A DNA stretch of 35,757 nt from Amoeboaphelidium occidentale (GCA_023515795.1 JALGPX010000099.1:6625-42381); one strand, 5' to 3'. Positions 22,290-33,198 are shown, numbered from the stretch's first letter. A program made the numbers and translations. The notes: generated from the letters alone by a model not told the origin.

Positions 22290-22635
22290 TGATTAGTATC
22301 ACTAAAAAGGTGTTCTCCGTAACAACCGTCAGTCTTACTGTTTTATTTTTAGCACAAGTCAAACCTCCGGCCGCTTTAAAATGACCTAGTCCTCCACTTA
22401 AGAAAATCAGTTGTCAAGCACCCCTGGTCAAATGGCAGGGTTGTCTGAAGTGATAAAGATGTTAGAGAAGTCGCGATCATACAGCAATTTCCTGTATTGG
22501 ATCCGGGTTCAAACCAAACGAATAAAGATACATTCCATTCTAAAATATTCTGTATCGTCTAGACAGCTGCTATCAGATTCTTTCCGTTTATTTCAGGATG
22601 ACACCCATATTTTAACACCAACGCAGCAAAACCTC
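22290..22635. other. Intergenic region between the two paralogues; one weak ORF
   Basis: It presumably holds the promoter of paralogue A and the 3' end of paralogue B. On the plus strand an ORF runs from ATG 22432 to TAG 22662 (77 codons incl. stop; ends LTPTQQNLLINLNVGG). It contains a possible 45-nt in-frame intron (GTATCG...TTTCAG, ending at about 22595). It overlaps the last exon of paralogue B on the other strand by 27 nt, has no recognisable motif, and may be chance. No RNA gene was identified. Confidence 0.35.
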
Positions 22636-23507
22636 TTAATAAACTTGAATGTTGGCGGCTAGAACGATCACTGGCATTACTACCACAACTGAAAGAATAC
22701 TAAAATTGTCAGAACATTCATATGAACTTACAATAATTGTATCACTGATAATTGACATAAACTCGACGCTCTTAGCCGTCCACTGAATCCCATGGCTACG
22801 AGCAATGTTGGAACCTTTTGAATAAACAGTATAACAGACAGGATGTATGATAATAAGGAGGACGTGTTTCCTAACAACCTACTTGGACCACACGATAACA
22901 GATACCAGGCCATGCAGAATAGTGGTACCAAAGTGCTAACATATGCTGTGTAGTATGATGATCTAGAATAATCAGTAGCAGAGATTATCACTTACGCATT
23001 ATCGTAGCTTACAACAGCAGATGTTTCAGAATTATCAAAGTCAAGCCAGTCAGACTTTCCAGTCAGTAATCTTAAGATTAATATCAAACCCTTGCTGTAC
23101 AAAGGAAGACCCTGTTTCAAACCTATATATTCACCAGGGAACGCAACTTTGAAACCTTTGAATACAGCCACGAAACTTTTATACAGCATTGATATAAACA
23201 GTATAACCCCAGCTACAAAAAACACCAAGTACAGGAAATAGATGTTATTCACTTGATTTGCGAAGGAGTTGAAACGTGGTGGATAGCACAAATTGGTACT
23301 GATCACCTCATTAGTGGCCGCTTTATCGGTTCTTGTTATGTTCGTTCCGTCTTGTAACAAGATGATGCCTCCTTGAAGTGGAAGTAAAGTGCCTTGCATG
23401 AAGCTGAAGTTAGAGATCAAACTAGTGATATTGAGCACAAAGAACACAACGGCCATTATAAATGGCGCAGCAGCTGCGACCCTTCCAGTGAATGTCTCGC
23501 CCTTCAT
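22636..23507 (-). CDS. Multi-pass membrane protein of unknown family, paralogue B
   Basis: Exons 23507-22996, 22962-22732 and 22699-22636. Introns are 33 nt (22995-22963) and 32 nt (22731-22700), both GTAAGT-type; 268 residues. It carries the same ordered blocks as its neighbour: FMQGTLLPLQGGIILLQDGTN-like, CYPP, QGLPLYSKGL, LLTGKSDW, SCGPSRLLGN and LLSYILSV. The first intron sits at the same codon and phase as in paralogue A. The third exon adds a hydrophobic end (ILSVVVVMPVIVLAANIQVY). This exon rests on splice-site reading alone and is less certain; without it the frame stops at 22728, within the intron. Function unknown. Confidence 0.68.
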
Positions 23508-23697
23508 ATCAGGAAGGCTTGGAGGTCAAATCTAAAAATAGCGCATTCGATTAAAGCGGGGTAATTGATTCTGGGTAAAGGAAAGAGCACTACTGTTAGT
23601 ATTTTAAGATGCTTTAGCACTTAATTTGATCATTTGAGTGATATTTGCGCCGCGACTGTTTCGTTTAGTTTTCTGTATCAAGCAAACAATCTTTTCG

Positions 23698-25107
23698 ATG
23701 GATGACCTCAAGAGCTGTTTCATTTGTGGCATGGATTTAATGGAGCTGCCCGGGCCTTCTGCCAGAGAGCTTCATCTTAATGAATGCCTGGATAAGCCTC
23801 AGACGAAAAAGACTGAAAGGAAGAAAAGTTTTATTAAACAAAAATCTATGGACTTTGGTGAAGATGTTAAAGTTGGCAAAGAAGACCAAAATTCTGAAAT
23901 GCTCCCGGTATACTGCCCGTCTTGCTCTGTAGCAACCGTAGATTTAAAGATCTCCAAACAGAGTGCCATGTGGGTTCACATGAAGCAATGCACAAAGAAG
24001 AACAAGGTCGATATCGCTCAGGTAATATCGGATTTACAAGGTATGAGAGAAAATGGTCAACTTATATCGGAAGCTGAGATATCAGGGAAAATATCGTGTG
24101 TGAAGCAGAAGACAAAACAGCTGAAACTGGTTGCGAAGGCCAAAGAAACGCTTCGTTTTGATGAGGTTATGCAGTACTCAAGTGATGATGACTTTGCTGC
24201 AACTTCTATTATTAAGCGGAATAGTGTTTCACTCAAAAATAACGCAGATAAGAAGGATCCCGATTTACAGTTGGCTTTAGCGTTATCTGCTTCAGATGCT
24301 CCTGCAAAGACAAAATTAAAAAAGAGGAATTCCGAAGAGATGTGTGCCGTACTGCCAGCAGAAGAAGCTCAAATGCTCGCTTCAGGGAATATCGCGGAAA
24401 TCTTAATCGCTTCTGAGCAGAGTCCTGCTAAGAAACGATCTCAAGCAAAATCTCAAATACGAACAACAAATGGCAAACGATTTTTGTGGGATGTTGCCAA
24501 GCTGAAAGAAGGAAAAGGTGAAAAGTTTTTGTCAAGCATTGTAGACCATTTAAAGGAAAATTTAGAGGTAATTTTCGTGTATTGTTACTGAATTTAGCCA
24601 TTCGAAGAGCAATTTAGAGAGATCGAATTAGACATGGACGATGAAAATAACATTGAAGCAATAAGTTTACTCTTTGAAGAACTTTACTTATCATTTAACA
24701 AAAGCCTACAAAGCTTTGGAATGAAGCTTTCTAAACTATCCAAGAAAAAGCCTTTGACTAAAACTACACAGAAGCCTGCAAAGGTTTTGAAATTTAAGAA
24801 AGAAGTTGCAAAGTCTGAAATAGTGTCCTCAATGGATTTAGAAGATATGAATATGCTCTCTATTGAAAACCAAGACGACGATCTTGATTTAAAGATTACA
24901 GAGATCTTGAAGAATGATAAGGATACTTATGAAAAGATTCTCATGTATGAGCAGATCGAAATTAATCAAATTAAAGAGAAACTAGAAGGAAATGGAATTA
25001 AGCTTACAAAAAAGAGACTCCAAGAGTACCTTGATCTGCAGTCATTAACTTACACGGATGAGATGAAATCGTCATGGAAGTCAAAACGAACTCAAAAGAA
25101 GAAATGA
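23698..25107 (+). CDS. SLX4: SLX4-like structure-specific endonuclease scaffold
   Basis: Exons 23698-24567 and 24598-25107, flanking a 30-nt intron (GTAATT...TTTAG), the shortest in the window; 459 residues. The N-terminus has two UBZ4-like zinc fingers: CFICGMDL...LHLNECLD at about 7-31, and YCPSCSVA...WVHMKQCTKK at about 72-98. A DLQLALALSAS motif follows near 198 and an acidic/basic linker. The C-terminus has a helical segment, KLTKKRLQEYLDLQSLTYT, plausibly the conserved SLX1-binding C-terminal domain. Family members recruit SLX1, and in animals XPF and MUS81, to branched DNA. No BTB domain is present. ATG 23698 is chosen because the frame upstream begins only at GTG. The gene converges on poly(A) polymerase, 48 nt between stops. 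The name is likely, not certain. Confidence 0.65.
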
Positions 25108-25155
25108 AAGACTTCTAAAAGACGGTTTTTAATTGTAATTAAGTATTTAAATCCA

Positions 25156-27258
25156 TTACTGTGCCATTTGATCATCTTTTTCATCGTTTTGAGGGCCCGC
25201 ACCACGAGTCAAGTCTTCAGTACTTCCATCCCCGACTTCGCTTTCGGCATTGTCGGGATCGTCTTTCCTACCGCTCCTCCTCTTCTTAAAAGGGTGATCG
25301 TTAGATGGAGCCAAAGCATTACTTTGATTATCCGGTCTAGAAGAACCGTCTGTATTGTTTGTCTGAGCTGACTTCTTTTCCTTTTTTGGTGGTCGTTGTT
25401 GGCCTTCCTCATAAACATCGTCTGGAACACATCCACTAAACAAGTTAACACCAGAAAAGAAGGAGCAAACCGTTTTAGATACTTGACACAGATTCCCATA
25501 GTCTCTTGATCATAAAGTTCCCATGACTTGCAAATTTTTGTAAATTCACTGGTTGGCCATGTAATGTCCAGTTTCCTATTCTTACCAGCATCTCCCTGTT
25601 CACCAGCACTGGCACGAGGGACATGTAATCCTATATAAAACGTAGTAGTATGTACCGTTTTGTAAGGCTCTTCGCCTTCATTAAGTTCCTCTGTTTTACC
25701 ATTCGGGTCTTTTGCTTTGTCATCATAGAATATTCCTCTGCCAGCTTCCATTGCTTCATGGTCAGACTTGCAATGAACAGTCTTTTCAAAAGCTTTCGTA
25801 AAAGGATGAGCAAGGCCTAAATTCTCAACAACTTCCAGTTTCAAGACGAAATGTCTCAGTCTCGATTCAACCATAGCAGCCCTAACAGTTAATCAACCTC
25901 ATAAATTATAAAATGTTTTACCATTTTCTCTGAGTATCTAAAGAGTCCGAAGACACAATTACTTGTAAATAATATTTGTATTTCAAAAAGAAATCAAGTT
26001 TTCGGAAAAGATCTCTCCATGGCCTCTCATTGTTCATTATTTGCTCACACAAAGCAGCTGATTCCATTAACTCATCAGTCATAATCTTTAGTGTGGAAGC
26101 TGTGACATTGTGCGTTGCACACATGGACGGATAAGCCGGTGTGATGATGGGCATCCTGTGAGCACGATCTCCAGGATATATCTTTGGATTCCAAACACGA
26201 ACTTGCAATGGACCATCCTCGATATTCTTTAACAATACAGGTTGTGGCCAAGGCCATCTGCCAATAATCCTAAAGAATTTGCATACTACCGCAGACGCAG
26301 TATAATTCGGATACAACTGACAAACCCTCGCAACCAACATAGCCCATGCTACACCACCAAGAAATCCCATAACGTTAGAGTAGATTCCTCTTCGTTTTGC
26401 CCATAACTTTATACAGCGAAGAGCTAACCTGAATGTAGGAATGTTCGGAACAAGTCGCAGAATTTCATCAGTGACCCGAGAACCATTAAGCGATCTAACA
26501 TCCCTCTCATCCAAATTCATTAGCAATTTATCATCACGCAGTTCCAATGAGTCTGGAACAGAAGACAAACCCAACCGGGCGAAAACTAAATCAATAGGAA
26601 TCATATCAAACAACATTTTGATCACGGGGACATAAGCATCAGGAACAGCTGTGATCTCAGTGATTTCCTTTGTATTCTTTAGCACCTCATGAAATGTTGA
26701 AAAGAAATCTTCCCTTTGAACGTACTTTGGCACAACGCAAAGTGTATCGATATCAGCACCTTTTAGTAATTAAACAAATCTTGCTAAAGAAGAAAAACAA
26801 TACCTGCGCCATGCACTCCGAGTCTATAAGAACCAAAAGTAAAAATCTTTCCTCCAGCCTCATTTGCCACAGCTTCAGGCAAATTCCTGGCCAAACTCAC
26901 AGTGCGCACAAAGTCCTTCACCATCGTATTCAACCTTGCCAGCACAATTTCTCTACAGAAAATTCCCACAAGTAAAACATTTCATAAGCGCAAAATACCT
27001 TCGACGGCTCTCTTCCTCCGACTCAAATACATTCATTTCGCGTAGGGTGCTCAAAAGCAAATCGGTCTGCTTCAAATCTTCCGGTGTCGGCTCAGCAATG
27101 TCCACAGCTCCAGTAACTCCGAAATGAAGATTCCCACGGCTCTGTGGAGGATTAGAAGATGACGAAGATGATGAGGCTGCATTGTTGGAATTTATGGAGT
27201 GTTGTTGCTGCTGCTGCTGCGAATGATGATTTGAGTATGTCATGAAGTTCTGTTGCAT
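25156..27258 (-). CDS. PAP1: Nuclear poly(A) polymerase
   Basis: Five exons: 27258-26999, 26952-26804, 26759-25922, 25881-25471 and 25435-25156. Introns are 46, 44, 40 and 35 nt, and the product is 645 residues. The third exon begins in the middle of the active site: splicing yields GSYRLGVHGAGADIDTLCVV, with the catalytic Asp pair DxD; the third Asp is in IPIDLVFARL. The PAP central domain (RCIKLWAKRRGIYSN, FLGGVAWAMLVARVCQLYPN) and RNA-binding domain (ESRLRHFVLKLE) follow. The C-terminus is basic with KKRRSGRKD, a likely nuclear localisation signal. The N-terminus has Gln and Ser runs. The last intron has an unusual GTTTGC donor, but using it turns KYLKRFAPS into KRGCVPDDVYEEG, matching PAP. 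It adds the poly(A) tail after pre-mRNA cleavage. Confidence 0.95.
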
Positions 27259-27549
27259 CGGACAATTCTCGAGCGAGAGAAAAGGATTGCGATCCAGAGC
27301 TTAAAGTTTACTGGAAATATCAACGGAAGCTGAGGACCCACAGAAAGTTTCAATAGGTAGAAATAGAAGCTGAGCGCCCTGACTGAAGTAAGCCGCGTGC
27401 CTTGAGCTTTGATCGATTATTGTTCACGTTTAAGCTTTGTGTCTCTCTAAGCCGTAACACACGACACTGCAAAGCACGGCCATTAGCATTTAAGAAAGTT
27501 TTAAGTTTCAATAAATACAAATCTCTTATCAGCCTGTTTTGACTTCGAC
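27259..27549. promoter_or_regulatory. Divergent intergenic region, presumed bidirectional promoter
   Basis: 291 nt between the ATGs of poly(A) polymerase (-) and dynein light intermediate chain (+). There is no coding segment. The two 5' UTRs and core promoters must lie here; no individual element could be assigned. Function inferred only from gene arrangement. Confidence 0.4.
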
Positions 27550-28872
27550 ATGACTTCCGAAAACTTGTGGCAAAGCTGGCTCGCTAAACAACAACAGTCT
27601 TCACTGCCATCGAGAACTGTAGCTGTATTTGGTACCTCTTAAATCTTATGAGTGCCCTCTTATCTTTTTATAGGAAGTATTCAAAGCGGCAAAAAGTCCC
27701 TCTTGAGGGCCACTTTCGGAAAGCATTTAAAAGCAATAGAGACTGCACAGAAGCTGGTCGCTGTTGATTTCTCAGCTTACGATGTTGTGGATGATAACGA
27801 AGTGTTGGGTAGAATGGGAATGTATATGATAAGTAGAGAGTTTAAAGATTTAATGGGGCAAAAGTGGTTGGTGCCGTCGCTGGATGCAAGCATTATCGTA
27901 CTGGACTGGCAGAAGCCTGAGGAGTTTATTAATGAATTGAAATTCTGGCTTGAAGCACTGGAGAACTGTATCTCTGCACAATCCGAAAAAGACGATTTGG
28001 TAGACAGACAGAATGCTTTGCGCCATCTTTGGTCTCACGCAGGGGAATCAGACGCTTCAAAGGAAACATCTCCTGGAGAACTTTTACAGGGAGATCTGAC
28101 TAGGAATACCGGAATGAAGCTGTTTATTGTATGTCACAAGTCTGATACTGTTCACTCGCTTGAGAAGGATGGTGTTTTAAATGAGGAAAAGTCTGATCAG
28201 ATCCAACAACTTCTAAGGACTCTTTGTTTACAGTACGGTGCGTCTTTGCTATACACAAATACCTTTAAACCAGAGAACACAGAGAAACTCCATCATTATC
28301 TTTTATACTCTCTGTTCAATATTAAACCGCAAGATATGGAGACAGCATTCAAGCCGAATGTTGTCGAGAAGGATCTTTTATTCGTTCCGTTCGGATGGGA
28401 CTCATGGGGAAAGATTAATGTATTACGATCATTCGATTGTAAACGGTTTCAATTAGGGCAGTATCCTGATGTTGCTAATTGGGCTTCCGTTGCAGATTTT
28501 TATGCTGAAGTTTTCAAGAATAGGAAACATAACACTAATGAACATGGAAAAGAAAACATTCCTGTAATTCAAGCTGAAGATGAACAACAATTTCTAGAGA
28601 AACAGCATCAGATTCTTGTGAGCATCGGAGGAGTATCAAACATTAATCAATCTGCGTCGAAAGAAGTTCTTGCGGGCGTTGGTACTGCAAGTTCAACCTC
28701 AACTTCGCCTGTACCGCCGTCTGCGCAGTCTCAAGATGGATCTCAAAATCAAGTCTTGGCATCATTCTTTCAATCCCTATTGAACAAGAAGGGTGGAGCT
28801 TCTGGTACTTCACCCTCAAGTGTCAAAAGAGGTGCGGTAGAAGCTGAACTTGATAAAATGCGATCTAAATAG
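27550..28872 (+). CDS. DYNC1LI: Cytoplasmic dynein light intermediate chain
   Basis: Exons 27550-27631 and 27674-28872, flanking a 42-nt GTACCT...ATAG intron; 426 residues. The Ras-like domain has a P-loop-like motif GSIQSGKKS (28-36), completed only after splicing. The characteristic VPFGWDSWGKI block resembles IPAGWDSDKKI in the animal protein. The disordered Ser/Gln-rich C-terminus contains VLASFFQSLLNKKGG, matching the short helix by which LIC1 binds Hook/BICD/Spindly adaptors. It ends AELDKMRSK, like helix 2. The subunit links dynein heavy chain to cargo adaptors. The gene is divergent from poly(A) polymerase and the next gene starts about 100 nt downstream. Confidence 0.88.
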
Positions 28873-28977
28873 ACGTATAAGTTTCGAAGAGGTGTTGAAA
28901 CAATGTTTTTGTGTATTTCAGACAGCCACAAAGTCTCGTTTCAAAGTGGCGCACCGTTTTGGTACAGACAACTTGCG

Positions 28978-29769
28978 ATGCCAATGCATTCCATCTTTAA
29001 ATTTATACCACCAGAGCCCGTGAAAAGAGGCAAAAAGAAACTTAGCGACTCTGACATTGAAGTCTCAAGCTCTGACGAAGAAGAAAGGCGCATTAGAAAC
29101 TCCAGAGGTCTAAAGAATCGATCCAGATCTTTAAATGCTCAAGAGAATCATTATGAAACTAGTTACAAGAACAAAGTTTACTGGGCTAAGACAGATTTCA
29201 GCGAGAACGAAGAAGGAATGTATGATTCTACTGATGGCATGGTCATTGACGGAGGTGCAGACAAGAAAACAATCAGAACCAAGAACATTCTCCAACGACT
29301 GACTTATCCACACGAGGAATGTTACAAGGCATTCCATCAGTACAATGTTGGCGATGACTGTGATGAGAACGATGTGAATGGCCACGTCGAAGAAAAGTTT
29401 TACTATGAACAGGCTTGTTACGGTTTCCGTGATGGTGATCGTCAGTATGTTTACGGCGAGCCAAACATAATATTGGATTATATACCACCGTTGGGGCCTG
29501 ATAGACCTTATCCAAAGAAGAGATCTTATAGGCCTAGAAAGCCAAGAACTAAAGATGAACTTGACAATCAGATGGACAAGTACAGATCAAGGCTTCCACA
29601 CGAGTTCAGCGCATCAGAAGATGAAATGCAACAAGATGAACAAGAAAAGTTAGGTTACAGAATAAGAGAAGAAGGTGTTCCTAATTGGAGAACAGTTCCG
29701 CAGAAGTCGCAGGAAGAGCTTGACATGGAAATGGATGACTACAATGCAAAAAGACAAGTAAAAGCCTAA
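28978..29769 (+). CDS. Nuclear protein with two UAP56-binding-like motifs (FoP/ALYREF type)
   Basis: 263 residues from the preferred ATG at 28978 (MPMHSIFKFIPPEP). An ATG at 28903 is in frame, but the sequence beside it (TTTTTGTGTATTTCAG) looks like an intron 3' end. An acidic Ser/Asp/Glu patch and basic stretches precede a central region with no known motif (LTYPHEECYKAFHQYNVGDD, then YGFRDGDRQYVYGEPNIILD). The C-terminal 90 residues contain TKDELDNQMDKYRSRL and SQEELDMEMDDYNAKR, two copies of the UAP56-binding motif seen at the C-terminus of ALYREF (LDAQLDAYNAR) and in CHTOP/FoP. This suggests a nuclear mRNA-export or mRNP protein. It lacks a visible RRM. It converges on SMU1, 32 nt between stops. 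Confidence 0.6.
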   Translation: MPMHSIFKFIPPEPVKRGKKKLSDSDIEVSSSDEEERRIRNSRGLKNRSRSLNAQENHYETSYKNKVYWAKTDFSENEEGMYDSTDGMVIDGGADKKTIRTKNILQRLTYPHEECYKAFHQYNVGDDCDENDVNGHVEEKFYYEQACYGFRDGDRQYVYGEPNIILDYIPPLGPDRPYPKKRSYRPRKPRTKDELDNQMDKYRSRLPHEFSASEDEMQQDEQEKLGYRIREEGVPNWRTVPQKSQEELDMEMDDYNAKRQVKA

Positions 29770-29801
29770 AATAAACCGAATTTATCTCGATTAATCCAAA
29801 T

Positions 29802-31382
29802 TTATGATGAATAGAATACGAGCATACCATCCTCGTGGAAAGAGGCAAGAATGCTTGACTTTGGGTTTGATGCAAATGCGATCATTTCTGTTTCATGAAT
29901 TGTCACTAGCATCTTCTGATCATATGTAAACAACTCTTTTCTTTTTATAAAAGAGTATAGTTGATAGTCATCAGTAACTGCAAACAATAAGCCTCGTTCA
30001 GAGACAGCAAACCCTATTATTTCTCTCGGCAAGTTCATCGAAGAAACAGTCTTTCCTGTACTAATATCAACAAGATAAATACCTCTAGCAGTCGCAGTTG
30101 CTACAATAGACGGGAATCCAGGTACAAAACAAATAGACAATACAGGCGGAAGATTTGTTTCGTTTTCATCCAGTCTAATTTTGTGGACACAAGAGCATGT
30201 TTTTGTGTTCCAGATCCTGACAGAGCCATCACCACTTGCAGAAATCAAAGCATTACCAGCTTCATTAAATTGAAGAGAGCTAACATAAGAAGTATGTCCG
30301 TAAAATTCCTTCAAAACTCGTCCCGACTTTAAACCGAATAATTTAATACTTCCATCGAAACCACCGCAAATAACTCCAGACATATCATTAAGAAACGTAA
30401 CGGAAATAACTCCTTTACTTTGAGCCTTTTCTATGATCTTCACAGTCTTGCCTGTCAAAAATGTAAACAACTTGATTTGTCCACTTTGGGTTCCAGCCGC
30501 TAACAGACTTCCATTCTTTGAAAAACAAAGTGAAAGCACTGCAGTATCGCACGACATAAATTTCCTTTCCCTTTGATACTCAAAATCAGCAGAAAGTTTT
30601 CCGGAATTGTAATTCCATACTTCGATGAAACCATCTATGCTTCCGGTAACAAAATAGTTACCATCAGGGCTAAAGCAACCAGATTCAGCATGGCTCTTCT
30701 TTGTCATATCGATCTTTGAGAGAATCTTGCGAGGTAAGCCATCGTTTCTAGCCTTCTTGTGTAAAGGCTGCTCTTTAAAGACAGTGTCAAGGAATAGATC
30801 ATAGCGGAATTCTTGGTTTTCTTTGTTCACAAAACTTTCATCTAACACGCCCTTGTGTTGTTTCCACTTTAAAGCGTCATTTATAATTTGAAGCAGTCGT
30901 CCTGAGGGCGCGTTTGTCACCAAAGTTGTTAATTTCTCGGCCAAAGCGTTACGATAATGCTCCAGGCCTTCAGGGAATAATTCGTTCTCAGTAGCTGCCA
31001 CCCCAACAGACAATCTCGAAAGCATTTCCTCCATGGCAGTGTATTCATTCTCAGAAGTTGATCGCCAATGCTCCATTGGATCCGTTTGCCTCAAGACTGT
31101 AGACGCAGCTTCCGGTTCATGAAGCAGAACTAATTCCTTAATTATGTGCAAGTAATATGGAATCTTGTTTTCCGTAGAAATGTTAAGTAAAGAGAGTCCT
31201 TTCAAGCTATCCGCTAAGTTTCCAGAACGTATCGCATACTGAACTTCCTCGACGGAGTGCTGCGCCGTAGTGATTAAAGGGGAGCCGAATTCATTAAGCA
31301 GAGCATCAGCAGTATTATTAAAGCCATTTTCCGTTAAGAATTGATGGATTATCTGAATGATTTCCGTTGTAGCAACTTGCAT
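29802..31382 (-). CDS. SMU1: Splicing factor SMU1 (LisH-CTLH-WD40)
   Basis: An intronless ORF of 526 residues from ATG 31382 (MQVATTEI). The upstream in-frame start is only a TTG. The N-terminus carries LisH (residues about 6-37) and CTLH (YAIRSGNLADSL), then VLRQTDPMEHWR, which is nearly invariant in SMU1. The C-terminal half is a WD40 propeller: GSIDGFIEVWNYNSGK, GTQSGQIKLF, GGFDGSIKLF, ASGDGSVRIWN. The 526-residue length is close to the human 513. SMU1 works with RED in the spliceosomal B complex and is important for splicing of short introns in human cells, which fits an intron-tiny genome, though that link is inference. Confidence 0.95.
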   Translation of the reverse strand: MQVATTEIIQIIHQFLTENGFNNTADALLNEFGSPLITTAQHSVEEVQYAIRSGNLADSLKGLSLLNISTENKIPYYLHIIKELVLLHEPEAASTVLRQTDPMEHWRSTSENEYTAMEEMLSRLSVGVAATENELFPEGLEHYRNALAEKLTTLVTNAPSGRLLQIINDALKWKQHKGVLDESFVNKENQEFRYDLFLDTVFKEQPLHKKARNDGLPRKILSKIDMTKKSHAESGCFSPDGNYFVTGSIDGFIEVWNYNSGKLSADFEYQRERKFMSCDTAVLSLCFSKNGSLLAAGTQSGQIKLFTFLTGKTVKIIEKAQSKGVISVTFLNDMSGVICGGFDGSIKLFGLKSGRVLKEFYGHTSYVSSLQFNEAGNALISASGDGSVRIWNTKTCSCVHKIRLDENETNLPPVLSICFVPGFPSIVATATARGIYLVDISTGKTVSSMNLPREIIGFAVSERGLLFAVTDDYQLYSFIKRKELFTYDQKMLVTIHETEMIAFASNPKSSILASFHEDGMLVFYSS

Positions 31383-31564
31383 TGCGATCAAGAAGAAATT
31401 GTGCTATCGCATTTACGCAAGGCCTTAAGCTCATAGCATATCACGCATTCATATGGACCGGAAGCCAATTTCCTTCGTAAAACTTCTACTTGCTTCCTAC
31501 GGGTTTGAAACAGCGATTTGAGTTTGTCGAGATAGAACGATCCGGCGTTTTCAAATAGATTCTA

Positions 31565-33191
31565 ATGCAACGGAATTCGTCAAAGAGTTTTCAGGGATTT
31601 TCTATGGCGACTACTACAGAAGATGAATCTACAGCTGGGGACAATGTGAGGCGAAGTCCCCGTAAAGTTGCAGCGAGAAGACGAAAAGCTAAAGGCAACA
31701 ACAATGCTAATGCTTCGGAACAGTCGCCTTTCTTTGTAAAGACTGATGAGGAAGAGATGGAAGAAGAAGAGCATGGGGCTGCCCCTGCTCATGCTTTGGC
31801 TGATTCTACGCAGAAGGCCTCAACAGGGACTTTAAATGGTCATCCTTCAGCGAATGGTAGCAACGACCCACAATTAGCTGCGGCACTTGCCACGCCACTA
31901 TTAACAGAACTACCATCTTCGAAGCGTATCAGGGATTTTACTGTGCGATTTGTATGGACTTGGTTAATGCTGGGCGGTTTCTTTTTAGTACTTGCTTATG
32001 GCCCATTTGCTGTTTCACTTTTGGTGTTGGGCGTACAGATTCTTGTCTTCAGGGAAGTCATTGCTATTGCACACGTTCCAAACAAAGAAAAGAAGCTTCC
32101 GTGGTTTCGTGCGCTTAATTGGTTCTTCCTATTAGTTACTAACTATTATTTGTATGGGGAGACAATGTTTACACACTTCCAGAGGAGCGTTACAGTTGAT
32201 GCATTTCTGCAACCTCTTGCAACACATCACAGATTTGTATCCTTTATACTATATTGCGTGCTTTTGATATATTTTGTCATGAACTTAAAGAAGGGTCACT
32301 ACAAGTTCCAGTTTCTGCAATTCTTTTGGACACACATGACGCTTTTGGTTGTTGTGCTTCAGTCCCATTTTATTATATCGAGTATTTTTGAAGGTCTGAT
32401 ATGGTTCTTGCTTCCGGTATTACTGGTTGTAACTAATGATATCATGGCTTATGTTGGTGGTTTCTTTTTTGGTAAGACTCGTTTGATCAAGCTGTCACCA
32501 AAGAAAACCTGGGTAATATTTTAGTGTTGCTGAAGCTTTTAATGTTTTATAGGAAGGATTTCTATTTGGATTCTTTTGTACGCTTGTGTTTTCTGTCATA
32601 TTTACGAGGATATTCATTAAGTATCCTTATCTTACATGCCCTGTCAAAGATCTTCACACAAATATCTGGAGTCAAGTTGAGTGCCCTACAAATCCTGCTT
32701 TTATTCCAGTGGCGTATCAATTATCACCAGCACTTCGAAGTTTAGCTCGCCACGTTGGTTTGGGAGAAATGAAACATGTGATGATTCCTACTGTTATCTG
32801 GCATGCTTTGGCCATGGCTGTCTTTGCATCTATTATCGCACCTTTTGGGGGATTCTTTGCTAGTGGCTTCAAGAGAGCCTTTAAAATGAAGGACTTTGGA
32901 GTATCTATTCCGTAAGTGTTATACTGAAACCATTTAATGGAGTTTAGTGGACACGGAGGTATAACAGACAGAATGGATTGCCAACTGATAATGGGAGTCT
33001 TTAGTTACATGTATTACACAACATTCATCAAGGTATTTTATGACACTTTGATCTTCACTAATTTTAAGATGTATGAGCCAATTACAGTCGACATGTTACT
33101 AGGTTCAATAGTGGACGGACTGAATCCCAATGATCAACTTGAACTGTATCATAGTTTGCATGATTATCTGAGGGGGCAAGGTATAATATAG
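31565..33191 (+). CDS. CDS1: CDP-diacylglycerol synthase (phosphatidate cytidylyltransferase)
   Basis: Exons 31565-32512, 32553-32911 and 32948-33191; introns 40 and 36 nt; 516 residues from ATG 31565. A second ATG at 31604 (MATTTEDES) is equally possible. A charged, disordered cytosolic N-terminus of about 130 residues precedes eight or so membrane helices. The family signature is complete only after splicing: SPKKTWEGFLFG at the first junction, and SGFKRAFKMKDFG plus PGHGGITDRMDC at the second. The enzyme makes CDP-DAG from CTP and phosphatidic acid in the ER, the precursor of phosphatidylinositol and so the substrate route of PI4KA. Its stop lies 7 nt from the stop of the next, convergent gene. 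Confidence 0.95.
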
Positions 33192-33198
33192 TTGGTTT

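Noticed and set aside
22490-22520. tRNA-like T-arm (gggttcaaacc)
   Set aside because: No complementary D-arm, anticodon arm or acceptor stem at tRNA spacing was found around it.
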